The notes below the pieces were generated by a model. It was given only the letters and a program-made list of their open reading frames with translations, was not told where the DNA came from and did no database searches. 64,000 nt of DNA from Fibrobacter sp. (GTDB lineage: Bacteria > Fibrobacterota > Fibrobacteria > Fibrobacterales > Fibrobacteraceae). The position numbers and the translations under genes were made by a program. Numbering within the stretch: the stretch's first letter is position 1; every line of letters starts with the position of its first letter. Of this stretch, positions 22,729-30,738 are shown piece after piece. The stretch covers positions 1 through 64,000 of the forward strand of contig JAKSIC010000003.1 in the NCBI GenBank assembly GCA_024399015.1, given 5' to 3'.

Positions 22729-24702
22729 ATGAAGAAACTTTTAGAAAGGTTCAAATCTTATCCAAAAATTTTCTGGATCTATCTCTCTATAGTCCTTATA
22801 GCAGAAATTGTAGTGTTCAGCCAGCGTCCCGACGTTCCTGGACTCTATACTCAGAACCTTCAGTTTCTTCCCTTTGCCCTTACCCTACCCTTCTTGATTG
22901 CAAAGAAAATTCGAGGTAATTTCACTCGTTGGATTTACGCCTACAGCATCCTCGCTTTCACATTCCTTGCCATTGACTACAATACCGCAGACTACAATGG
23001 CGCAGGACACGCAGGGCTCATTCAAATTGCACTGACATTCCTTCCCGTCGGACTTTTCTGGATTGGTCTTTTCATCCGCTGGAACATCCGTAGATTCAAG
23101 GAAGCCGACTCCCGCACCGCATTAATCTTTTCAGCATTCGCCTGGGGACTTTACGCTTTTGCCTTCCCGCCTATGCCGCTAGGCATTGCAGCCTTGCTGC
23201 TTCTTGTTCCTTGGTTCATGGTTCTGAACAAATACGGCCGTCAACAGGCACTGTTCGCCACATTCTGGTCCGGCATCCTCTACAATTGCATCAACTACTA
23301 TTGGATCTACAACGTCATGCACGTTGATGCAGCACCTTCCGGTCTCATTCTTTTCGGGCTGTTCCTGCTCATTGCATACTTCAGCGTCTATAATGTTCTT
23401 GCCGCATACGTCTATACTTTAGCAAAGAACATCAGTATCAAGGGCCGTAAAGTTCTGTTATGGGTCTTCCCCATTTTCTACGCAGGTTTGGAAATGACCC
23501 GTACCCGTGGTGATTTCAGCTTTCCCTGGAGTCATTTGGGTTACGCATTCGGCAACAACATTGAACTTCTGCAGATGCTACCTTGGATTGGCATTTTTGG
23601 TTACACCATTCTCGTTGTTGCCTCCAATCAAATTGTTGCAAGCGGATTTGAGAAAAATGCGTTCAAGCAAGAACAATCCAATCTTCGCAAATTGAAGACA
23701 ATCATTCCAAACTTGAGCGTTCCTGTAGTCATTTTCGTCGTTCTTTTAATTCAGGGCTCCATTGTCCTTTCCGCCCCGGAAGCAGCGCCGTTCTACAACG
23801 CAGACAACGAAGAAAACCCCAAATTAACCTTGGTCCAGCCCAGCATTACACAAGGTATGAAATGGAGCAAGGATCGTTTTGATTCAATCGTCAATAAAAC
23901 TTTGGGAATGGCCATAGACAGCGCAGAAGAAGACGCGAATATCATCGTTCTCGCCGAAACCGCCATTCCGGAATACCTCCGTCGTCAACCAGATATCCAA
24001 AGGCGCTTGCAGATTCTTGCAAACCACAAGAACGCATATGTTCTCACTGGAGCTCTCGACTACAAGAGAAATCCATCCGGTTCTATCCGCAAGTACGACA
24101 TCTACAACGCAGCATTTCTATTCACCCCAAATTCAGTAGGATTCCAACGCTACGTAAAAAAGCATCTTGTTCCGTTCAGCGAAAGAATTCCCTTTGACGA
24201 CATATTCCCCATCTTAAACTATGTGGATCTCGGTGAAGGAGACTTTGTTCCGGGAACAGAAACTCCAGTCTACGGTCCTTATAAGTGGACGCCCTACATT
24301 TGCTACGACGCTATTTTTGGAGATCTCGTGCGAGAAGCCGTCCGAGAAGGTTCTCGTCTTATGGTGAACATTACTAATGACGGTTGGTTCGGCAGAAGTA
24401 CAGCACCCTACCAGCACATGAACCTGGTTAGATACCGAGCCATCGAAAACGGCATGCCCGTAGCACGCCTTGCAAATTCCGGTGTTTCCCTATTCATCGA
24501 CCAATACGGTCATTACGACCTGAACACGGAAATTTTTACTGACGCCGTTATACAAAGAAAAGTGCCTCTCAAGACGAGAGACACTTTATACTCCAAAATC
24601 GGGGATGCTGTTGAGACAGCCTTGCTTTGGTTCTTCTTGTTCTACTTTGTAATCTGCCTTTCAGCCAATATTGCAAAGAACAGAATCAAAGCAAGAGCAT
24701 AG
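22729..24702 (+). CDS. lnt: Apolipoprotein N-acyltransferase
   Basis: Inner-membrane enzyme adding the third acyl chain to lipoproteins. The 657 residues contain N-terminal membrane helices and a nitrilase-like periplasmic domain with catalytic Glu 410 (LAETAIP), Lys 477 (VKKHLVPF) and Cys 525 (YICYDAIFG), then NITNDGWFG and a last helix near 635-652. It is about 145 residues longer than E. coli Lnt; the extra part is an N-terminal block with four or so hydrophobic segments (about 15-125) before the usual FAFPPMPLG start. AGGA lies before the ATG. Its presence fits the many lipoproteins in the window. It overlaps the convergent BioH-like gene by 17 bp. Confidence 0.93.
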   Translation: MKKLLERFKSYPKIFWIYLSIVLIAEIVVFSQRPDVPGLYTQNLQFLPFALTLPFLIAKKIRGNFTRWIYAYSILAFTFLAIDYNTADYNGAGHAGLIQIALTFLPVGLFWIGLFIRWNIRRFKEADSRTALIFSAFAWGLYAFAFPPMPLGIAALLLLVPWFMVLNKYGRQQALFATFWSGILYNCINYYWIYNVMHVDAAPSGLILFGLFLLIAYFSVYNVLAAYVYTLAKNISIKGRKVLLWVFPIFYAGLEMTRTRGDFSFPWSHLGYAFGNNIELLQMLPWIGIFGYTILVVASNQIVASGFEKNAFKQEQSNLRKLKTIIPNLSVPVVIFVVLLIQGSIVLSAPEAAPFYNADNEENPKLTLVQPSITQGMKWSKDRFDSIVNKTLGMAIDSAEEDANIIVLAETAIPEYLRRQPDIQRRLQILANHKNAYVLTGALDYKRNPSGSIRKYDIYNAAFLFTPNSVGFQRYVKKHLVPFSERIPFDDIFPILNYVDLGEGDFVPGTETPVYGPYKWTPYICYDAIFGDLVREAVREGSRLMVNITNDGWFGRSTAPYQHMNLVRYRAIENGMPVARLANSGVSLFIDQYGHYDLNTEIFTDAVIQRKVPLKTRDTLYSKIGDAVETALLWFFLFYFVICLSANIAKNRIKARA

Positions 24703-25324
24703 GCGGCCAATGTCCAGCCTTAGGGCGTTCCTTGAACTCAGCTCCAGGCATAAACTCCTTTAGGGACAAAGTCATTTCCGGTTTAATAGCTTCATCAAGC
24801 CTACCATACAGAACCTTTGTCTCTGCATCCACGGGAATGCTTTGTTCAATACGATTCTTGGCTAGATAACTCAGACCATCGCAAAGAGCTTGAGGATTCA
24901 TTTTCTCAGCCTTCTTTCGCCAATCATCTTGCCATTCACCAAATTCATTTTCATACAATTCCATAAACGCATTCAGAGACGGCTGAATTGTAGACAATGT
25001 CTGGTGAGCCATAAACTGCAAATTCTGTTCTGTCCAGTTTCCATCTTCTGAACAGAAATCCGCAAAGGGCGAAAGCAAGATCCATTTTTGGTTCTTAGGA
25101 CGCTGAGCCACATTGTTTAGCAACACCAAGGCGCCAAGCCCCCACCCAACAACAGTGGACGCATCCTTCATCCCGGACAGATCATAAACATGATCCAAGC
25201 ATCCGGCCATTTTTTCATAGGGTACAAAGGTATGATCTGCAGACGAATCGACAGCAATCAGGTCATCTTCCCAAAGCTCTAAGTCTGCAGCCCAATCTGG
25301 TAGCCAACACCATTTTTCACTCAT
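24686..25324 (-). CDS. BioH-like alpha/beta-hydrolase homologue lacking the nucleophile serine
   Basis: 212 residues, cytoplasmic. The pattern follows BioH-type carboxylesterases (pimeloyl-ACP methyl ester cleavage in biotin synthesis): WCWLPDWAADLELWE near the start, elbow VVGWGLGA (58-65), Asp 177 in YGRLDEAI and His 205 in KAGHWP. The nucleophile position of the elbow, normally GWSLG, is Gly 62 (codon GGG). Asp and His are kept, so loss of only the Ser is notable. Either the protein is a non-catalytic relative or it uses another residue. AGAGG precedes the ATG. Single gene, convergent with lnt. Confidence 0.65.
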   Translation of the reverse strand: MSEKWCWLPDWAADLELWEDDLIAVDSSADHTFVPYEKMAGCLDHVYDLSGMKDASTVVGWGLGALVLLNNVAQRPKNQKWILLSPFADFCSEDGNWTEQNLQFMAHQTLSTIQPSLNAFMELYENEFGEWQDDWRKKAEKMNPQALCDGLSYLAKNRIEQSIPVDAETKVLYGRLDEAIKPEMTLSLKEFMPGAEFKERPKAGHWPPMLLL

Positions 25325-25454
25325 AAAGCACCTCTACCTAAGCACTAGAGAATTCATACTCTTTTTTAAATATATTGCGATTCCAAGACAAAATGATTTT
25401 CACATTGATAAAAATCATTTTTACTTGACCACGCCATAATGATTAAATAACTTT

Positions 25455-26288
25455 ATGTACGTGATTTCTACAAAGTTTTTTTTATCGGCAGTTACAATTG
25501 TGACGCAAATCGCAAAATTTGGTTTGCATATTCCAAGTTGTAATACGATCAAAAAGATTCTTGTTTTCGGTTTACTCTTAGTTTGTACAACTTTTGCCGA
25601 AAAAAGCATCCCAACAAAGCCGAGCAACAGTTTCGTCTACGACGAGAATCATTTGATGTCGGCCCAGGAAATCCATCTTTTTAACACCCTAGCAGAAGAG
25701 CTTCACAACAAAACCGGTATAGACATAGCATGCGTTCTTATGAACGATATCGGCAAGGATGGTTTTCAACAATTCGCAGCACAAACCACGAAAGAATGGA
25801 ACTTAGGTGGCGAAAACCAAGAAAGCATTCTCATTTTAGTTAGTCAAAAGCAACGTAAACGAAGCATTGAGACTGGTTCTGGAGTCAAGGAATATTTAAA
25901 CGACGCCACCATCTACAAGACACAGCAAAAAACATTAGCCCCCGCATTCCGTCAACAGAAATATGGCGAAGGAATTTTGGCTTTCGCTTGGAACCTCGCC
26001 CAAATTTCAGCCCAAGAAAAGGGAGCAACAATAGATCTTGATGGATCACAATTCATCACAGAAGAAAAATCCGTTCCTGCAAGAACAATCCTTTTCATAA
26101 TGCTCGTTGCATTCCTTCTCCTAATGTCAAAGTTCAGCGGAGGCCGTGGAAATGGGTGCCTATGGTTCCTTTTCGGCAACGTCCTAGAGTCAAAGAAAGA
26201 AAGTTCCCGTAGCGGCTTTGGAGGCGGTTTCGGCAGAGGAAAAGGTGGTTTCGGAGGCGGTTTCGGTAGAGGAAATCCTGATCTATGA
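25455..26288 (+). CDS. TPM-domain membrane protein with Gly-rich tail
   Basis: 277 residues. An N-terminal hydrophobic region is followed by a TPM (YgcG-type) domain (about 55-190, SFVYDENHLMSAQEIHLFN, GIDIACVL, RKRSIETGSGVKEYL). A transmembrane helix lies at about 215-232, and the tail repeats GFGGGFGRGKGG / GFGGGFGRGN. TPM proteins are thought to act in envelope or photosystem maintenance; the role here is unknown. The first 35 residues may be untranslated if a later start gives the better signal peptide (KKILVFGLLLVCTTFA). Stop overlaps the next start as ATGA. Confidence 0.75.
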   Translation: MYVISTKFFLSAVTIVTQIAKFGLHIPSCNTIKKILVFGLLLVCTTFAEKSIPTKPSNSFVYDENHLMSAQEIHLFNTLAEELHNKTGIDIACVLMNDIGKDGFQQFAAQTTKEWNLGGENQESILILVSQKQRKRSIETGSGVKEYLNDATIYKTQQKTLAPAFRQQKYGEGILAFAWNLAQISAQEKGATIDLDGSQFITEEKSVPARTILFIMLVAFLLLMSKFSGGRGNGCLWFLFGNVLESKKESSRSGFGGGFGRGKGGFGGGFGRGNPDL

Positions 26289-26971
26289 AAAAGAACTTAA
26301 GCATACTTGAATTGCAAAATTCAAATTGGTCCAACTTGCTAAAAGAAGCTCTTGGTGAGAATTTAATTTCAGCATTCGTCCATGGGGACTGCCTCATGGA
26401 AGGCTTTGATGCAATGAAAACTCCCTGGACCATCAGTTTTATTCTACGGGACAATTCAACCACACAGCTTGAACCGCTTCAGAAATTATTGTCTAAGGCC
26501 AAAAAAGACAATTTGGAATTTCGCTATTTCTTTACTATCAAAGAAATCCAAACTTCCGAAGACGTCTATCCGCTGGAATTTTTGCATATTACAAACCGAA
26601 ATCAGGTTATCGTGGGGACGCAGCCCATCCCAAACTACAAGCCAAACTTGGAATGTCTTCGTTTAGAATGCGAGCGTGAACTTAGAGGCTTGCTAATTCA
26701 TCTTCGACGCGCCTACGTTTACCTCAAGGAAGACCGCAATCCCCTGGGATTCTTTGTCCGCGCCAACGACACAATGCTTCCCATCATGTACGGTGTTTAC
26801 TACTTAAGCCACGGCATTTATCCGGAAAATCATCAACAAATCTTTGATGATTATCCCGCATTAAAAGCACCCATCAGTAGCCGTGATGAAAAGTTATTCC
26901 TAGAAAGTGTTAACAGCTATATAAACACAGTTACTGATATTGTTGCATTCGTCGACTCCATGAGAGTCTAG
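26285..26971 (+). CDS. Unknown protein, nucleotidyltransferase-like
   Basis: 228 residues, soluble. The early segment SAFVHGDCLMEGFDAMKTPW followed by a hydrophobic strand (about 29-55) has the shape of the GS...D strand-helix of minimal nucleotidyltransferases, and the second half is helical (ELRGLLIHLRRAYVYLKED). The Asp pair expected for catalysis is not evident, so I call only a resemblance. Translationally coupled (ATGA) to the TPM-domain gene and ended by a strong terminator. Confidence 0.5.
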   Translation: MKKNLSILELQNSNWSNLLKEALGENLISAFVHGDCLMEGFDAMKTPWTISFILRDNSTTQLEPLQKLLSKAKKDNLEFRYFFTIKEIQTSEDVYPLEFLHITNRNQVIVGTQPIPNYKPNLECLRLECERELRGLLIHLRRAYVYLKEDRNPLGFFVRANDTMLPIMYGVYYLSHGIYPENHQQIFDDYPALKAPISSRDEKLFLESVNSYINTVTDIVAFVDSMRV

Positions 26972-26981
26972 GACAACTGCT

Positions 26982-27025
26982 AAAAAAAATAAAGGGTCTC
27001 CCCATAACGGGGGGACCCTCTTTGT
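26982..27025. terminator. Bidirectional terminator
   Basis: An 11-bp stem (26993-27003 with 27009-27019, one G-T pair) and loop ATAAC. T-rich tails stand on both strands: CTTTGTTCTCC on plus, TTTATTTTTTTT on minus. It serves the TPM operon from the left and the small gene at 27044 from the right. Confidence 0.9.
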
Positions 27026-27043
27026 TCTCCTTCCCAAAGAAGC

Positions 27044-27286
27044 TTATCGAGACTTTTTCTTTTCAGGAATCTTTTCTACAGCCTTAACAGCATAGATATA
27101 GAACTCGTTTTCAGCAATGATATCTCCGTCGCACAAGGCACAATCCACGCGAATATCCAATTCGACACCGTCTCTAGCCATCTTCATAAATATTTTGTTT
27201 TCCAATTCAGAAAATTCAAACAAAACATCGATGACCTTCTTGTAAGTTCCGTGGTGGACTGTTCCTAAGACTTCTGTACAAAGCAT
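27044..27286 (-). CDS. Small protein of unknown function
   Basis: 80 residues, soluble, with a beta-rich pattern (MLCTEVLGTVHHG, VELDIRVDCALCDGD, EFYIYAVKAVEKI) and a basic end (PEKKKSR). No signal peptide. It is 23 bp downstream of the DUF3300 gene on the same strand and ends at the shared terminator. TATAGA lies 5 nt before the ATG, and AAGG is 13 nt away, too far for a good ribosome-binding site. No family recognised. Confidence 0.55.
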   Translation of the reverse strand: MLCTEVLGTVHHGTYKKVIDVLFEFSELENKIFMKMARDGVELDIRVDCALCDGDIIAENEFYIYAVKAVEKIPEKKKSR

Positions 27287-27309
27287 TGAATTCTATACCT
27301 TTGAGTTAA

Positions 27310-28566
27310 TTAGCGTCTAGAATGAGAGCCGTGACTATTGCTACGGGCATTTACCGCAGAGGAGGAGCCCGAAGAACGGCGAGAATTAGATCCACTGTTA
27401 TCGTCCCAACGGCTATCAGAACGACGTTCAGAAGAAGATTTTACCGATTCACGACGAGAAGGTTCACTACGGCGAGTTTCTTCACGAGACGGGCGAGATT
27501 CTACTCGACGAACTTCATCGCGAGTCGGAGCCGGACGTTCTGCCTTAGGCTTAGAATCCCTTGCCGGGGCCGATTCCACACGACGAGCCGGTTCCCTATC
27601 CTTGACTACAGACAAACTGTTTTTCTTTGCGGAAACAGCCTGTGTATGGGGATTATTTCGGCTTTCCTCTCGACGAGCCGGACGAAGGTCTTCGCGATGC
27701 ACACGATGGTCATCTCTAGACGGACGATCATAGCGATCGTTGTGAGTCTTGCGAAGCGGTTCAGCACGACGCTGCGGAGGAGGCGGAGCCGGGCGATAAT
27801 GATGCGGCTTGCGCGGAGGCGGGTTATAACGGCGCGGATGATGCGGAATCGGACGATGCGGATACCAACGGTAATCACGGACATAGATGAAATGGGAATG
27901 CCAATCAAACCAGCAGGAACCCCATCCCCACTCACCGTACCAAGTACCAAGCCATGCATGATGATGATAACGAACTGCCGGATGGTAACGGTCTGCATAC
28001 ACATAGTAGACTACGTGGGGGTTATAGACCGGAACGTAAACGTACTCTGTACGGGTCGGTTCAATAATGATTTTTTCTTCCTTGGTAACCACAACCTGAT
28101 CATCTGATTTCAAGTGACCATAATTGTAGGCAGTTTGACGCATGCGCTGGATGGCGTCAAGAACCTGGTCCTTCTGGAAGGAGACCGCGTCACCAAGTTG
28201 GTCGGACCAAGTGCGATACTTAGCCATTGTTTCCAAAATGGTGGGGAAAGGGATCAAAGCCTGAACGCTAGGATCAAACTTGAGATTTGCATTTTCCATT
28301 GCTGTTGCAAGAGCTTCGCCATTCAAGTTCTTGTGAGACTGAGCCCAAGCATTAGCCTCGGGAATCTGGTTACCGTAGGTTGCTGCGGTAAGCACATGAA
28401 CCAGGAGCGGATCCGGATACAATGCAATAGTCGCTACCAAGGTATCCAATTCATTATTAGTAAAACCTTCAGCTGCCTTAGCAGAGTTAGGAAGGCAAAG
28501 GAAAGCAGCCAGTAAAACCCATAGCCACTTCGACATTGCTGTCTTAAAAGTTTTTGTGTTAATCAT
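27310..28566 (-). CDS. DUF3300 secreted protein with long basic tail
   Basis: 418 residues. Signal peptide (about 13-31) followed by the DUF3300 domain (about 35-195), with the family signature ATIALYPDPLLVHVLTAATY and VYVPVYNPHVVYY. A region rich in His, Trp, Tyr and Pro follows (about 200-270). The last 150 residues are almost wholly Arg, Ser, Glu and Asp and surely disordered. DUF3300 proteins are envelope proteins of unknown function. GGAGG lies 4 nt before the ATG. Divergent from the CotH gene across a 188-bp region. Confidence 0.85.
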   Translation of the reverse strand: MINTKTFKTAMSKWLWVLLAAFLCLPNSAKAAEGFTNNELDTLVATIALYPDPLLVHVLTAATYGNQIPEANAWAQSHKNLNGEALATAMENANLKFDPSVQALIPFPTILETMAKYRTWSDQLGDAVSFQKDQVLDAIQRMRQTAYNYGHLKSDDQVVVTKEEKIIIEPTRTEYVYVPVYNPHVVYYVYADRYHPAVRYHHHAWLGTWYGEWGWGSCWFDWHSHFIYVRDYRWYPHRPIPHHPRRYNPPPRKPHHYRPAPPPPQRRAEPLRKTHNDRYDRPSRDDHRVHREDLRPARREESRNNPHTQAVSAKKNSLSVVKDREPARRVESAPARDSKPKAERPAPTRDEVRRVESRPSREETRRSEPSRRESVKSSSERRSDSRWDDNSGSNSRRSSGSSSAVNARSNSHGSHSRR

Positions 28567-28665
28567 ACAACCTCCGTTCTTAAATTACAACATATTTGGT
28601 GCACAGAGAAATCAATTGGTTGCAAGCGACCCCATTTTTTATAAAAAAAATTTACGTTGCACACT

Positions 28666-28689
28666 TTTACACGCTTTTTAACGTGTAAA
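28666..28689. promoter_or_regulatory. Inverted repeat in the DUF3300/CotH divergent region
   Basis: TTTACACG (28666-28673), 8-bp spacer CTTTTTAA, CGTGTAAA (28682-28689): a perfect 8-bp inverted repeat whose half-site centres are about 16 bp apart, roughly 1.5 helical turns. Such a repeat suits a dimeric repressor. TATATA (28721-28726) is the likely -10 box of the CotH gene, 32 bp downstream. A direct repeat TTTGGACT lies between them. Confidence 0.45.
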
Positions 28690-28754
28690 CAATCCTTTCT
28701 TTGGACTCTTTGGACTTCCTATATAAATTAAAGGCGTGTTTTGGAGGATTACAA

Positions 28755-30578
28755 ATGGGAACTTGTTACAAGACCATTGCAGCATTAGCTCTCGCTGCGC
28801 AAACATTTACATCAGCACAAACCATCGACCTGCCTGCCATTTTTGTGGACACAAAGCAAAAATGCCTAGACAAGAACGTTAGCGAGAAAATCCCCGCCAC
28901 GATGAGGGTGCTTGATGCAGCAAAAAACAACATTGCAGATAGCTCCAAGGGAACGCTTTACGACATTGGAATCAAGGTGCGAGGTCAATCTTCCGCCTTA
29001 TTCCCGAAGCCAGGCTATAGCGTTGAAGTTAGGGACTCTGCAGGCGAAGGTATTGACGTTGCAATGCTAGGCCTACCCCCTGCTGACGACTGGGTTTTCC
29101 ACGGTCCTTACGTGGACAAGTCCATGATGAGAAATTCTCTCGCTCATTGGCTCTTTAGACAAGCGGGCCGATACAGCCCCCGCACCATGCACTTTGACTT
29201 GTACATCAACGGAGTGTATCGCGGAGTGTATGTTCTTATCGAGAAAATCAAACGCGGCAAATATCGCGTGGACGTTTCCAAACTTAAAGAAGAAGATATC
29301 AGCGGTGATGATGTTACCGGCGGTTACATCTGGGCATTTGACAAAACCGGCACCAACACCGGCGGCGCAGGCTCCGGCAGTGTTAACGCAGAAGGTTTCG
29401 GCACCTCCGACGGCCTCAACGTTATTCTTCACTACCCCAAAAAAGAAAATATCAAAAAGGAACAGGAAGACTACCTAAAGAAATATCTGAATGATCTTGA
29501 AGGATTGTTCAAGAACGGAAAGAATGGTGCCGGCTACGAAAATTACGTAGACGTGGGCTCTGCTGTGGATTACGTACTTCACCAGGAAGTTACCAACAAT
29601 GCAGACTCCTACTGGTGCAGTTTCTTCCTGCATAAACCTAAGGACAGCAAGGGCGGAAAGGTGACCCTCGGTCCTCCCTGGGATTTCAACTTGGCCATGA
29701 GCAACGGTTCCACACCCGAAGGCCAGAACAACAACAATGGTGGCTGGGGCGGTGGCTTCGGCGGTATGGGCGGAGCTGGCGGATTCGGTAGTTCCGGAAC
29801 CACAGGCTGGCAAATTGAAAACAGCAGTAAGCAAATCGCCGATGGAAACGGCGGTGGTGGCATGTGGGGTGGCTTTGGCGGAAGCTCCCTAAAAGCACCC
29901 CGTTGGCTCACCAGCATGTGGAAGAATCAAAACTACCAAAGCGAATTGAAAAAACGCTGGGCAGAACTTCGTAGTGGTGTTTGGCACACCAAGACTATGG
30001 ATGCCTATCTTGACTCCATGAAGGTTTATTTGAAGAACGCGGCCACGAGAAACTTTGAACGTTGGCCCAATTTAGGCAAAGCCAGCGGTCAGAATGACGC
30101 TGATCCGCAGCCCATGAAGTATTGCAACCAGTCTGGTGGCGGCGGATTCGGTATGGCTATGGGTGGCTATAACGCAACCACTTGGGACGGCGAAGTAGAA
30201 CACCTTCGCAAGAAGATGAAGGAACGAATGGCATGGATGGACGAGCAACTTGGTTTCAAGGAACCAGCCTCCCCCATCGTTACAGAACCTGTAATCCACA
30301 TTCCGACCATTGAAGACAAGAAGAAAGACACGGTTGTAACGCCTCCAGTTATGAAGGTTGATTACAGTAGGCTCTCCCCCACCAATTACTTTACCGTAAA
30401 CGGTTCCAATCTGGAAATTCAGACCGATATTGGTGGAACATTTGCACTTATTGACCTGCAGGGAAAAACACTATTCAAGACTAAGATTAAGGTCGGAACA
30501 ACTTCTATGCAAATTCCCGATAAGGCAACAAACACCCATTGGATTGCCACCTTAAATGGAAAAATGTTGTCTAAATAA
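28755..30578 (+). CDS. Secreted CotH-kinase-family protein with Gly-rich loops
   Basis: 607 residues. Signal peptide (1-21, ending TSAQ), then a CotH-type protein-kinase-like domain: VRGQSSALFPKPGYSVEV, DDWVFHGPYVDKSMMRN (about 110) and LYINGVYRGVYVLIEKIK. The conserved GPPWDFNLAM, with the putative catalytic DFN, lies near 310. Three glycine/Trp/Phe-rich inserts are present (about 330-352, 375-395 and 460-475). The last 80 residues (YFTVNGSNLEIQTDIGG to the end) resemble a C-terminal sorting or beta-sandwich domain. Spore CotH phosphorylates coat proteins; a secreted form here may act on surface proteins. GGAGG precedes the ATG at 28755; an earlier ATG at 28701 lacks a site. Confidence 0.85.
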   Translation: MGTCYKTIAALALAAQTFTSAQTIDLPAIFVDTKQKCLDKNVSEKIPATMRVLDAAKNNIADSSKGTLYDIGIKVRGQSSALFPKPGYSVEVRDSAGEGIDVAMLGLPPADDWVFHGPYVDKSMMRNSLAHWLFRQAGRYSPRTMHFDLYINGVYRGVYVLIEKIKRGKYRVDVSKLKEEDISGDDVTGGYIWAFDKTGTNTGGAGSGSVNAEGFGTSDGLNVILHYPKKENIKKEQEDYLKKYLNDLEGLFKNGKNGAGYENYVDVGSAVDYVLHQEVTNNADSYWCSFFLHKPKDSKGGKVTLGPPWDFNLAMSNGSTPEGQNNNNGGWGGGFGGMGGAGGFGSSGTTGWQIENSSKQIADGNGGGGMWGGFGGSSLKAPRWLTSMWKNQNYQSELKKRWAELRSGVWHTKTMDAYLDSMKVYLKNAATRNFERWPNLGKASGQNDADPQPMKYCNQSGGGGFGMAMGGYNATTWDGEVEHLRKKMKERMAWMDEQLGFKEPASPIVTEPVIHIPTIEDKKKDTVVTPPVMKVDYSRLSPTNYFTVNGSNLEIQTDIGGTFALIDLQGKTLFKTKIKVGTTSMQIPDKATNTHWIATLNGKMLSK

Positions 30579-30600
30579 ATTCTACACATAATCCCAAAAA

Positions 30601-30640
30601 CAAAAAAAAGTTCCCTGGAGAAATCCAGGGGACCTTTTTT
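30601..30640. terminator. Terminator of the CotH gene
   Basis: A 10-bp stem (30610-30619 with 30624-30633) closes a GAAA loop and is followed by six T. Eight A before the stem give a T tract on the minus strand too, so it may also end glnS transcription. Confidence 0.9.
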
Positions 30641-30668
30641 AATTTCAAGCGCGTTCGCTAATTACTCG

Positions 30669-30723
30669 TGGCGCAAGCGCCAAGACCATCGCCTCACCTA
30701 TGCAGGAGTGCAAACACTCCTGC
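30669..30723. repeat. Two palindromes downstream of glnS
   Basis: TGGCGC-AA-GCGCCA (30669-30682) and the perfect 9-bp hairpin GCAGGAGTG-CAAA-CACTCCTGC (30702-30723) lie 3' of glnS, near the shared terminator. No T tract follows either, so they are not classic terminators; they resemble REP-like extragenic palindromes or mRNA 3' stabilisers. Confidence 0.6.
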
Positions 30724-30738
30724 GCAGGCTTCGGCTCG

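Noticed and set aside
29700-29920. GC-rich, Gly-coding repeats in the CotH gene as a possible inserted element.
   Set aside because: They remain in frame, lack flanking repeats and look like ordinary Gly-rich loops of a secreted protein.
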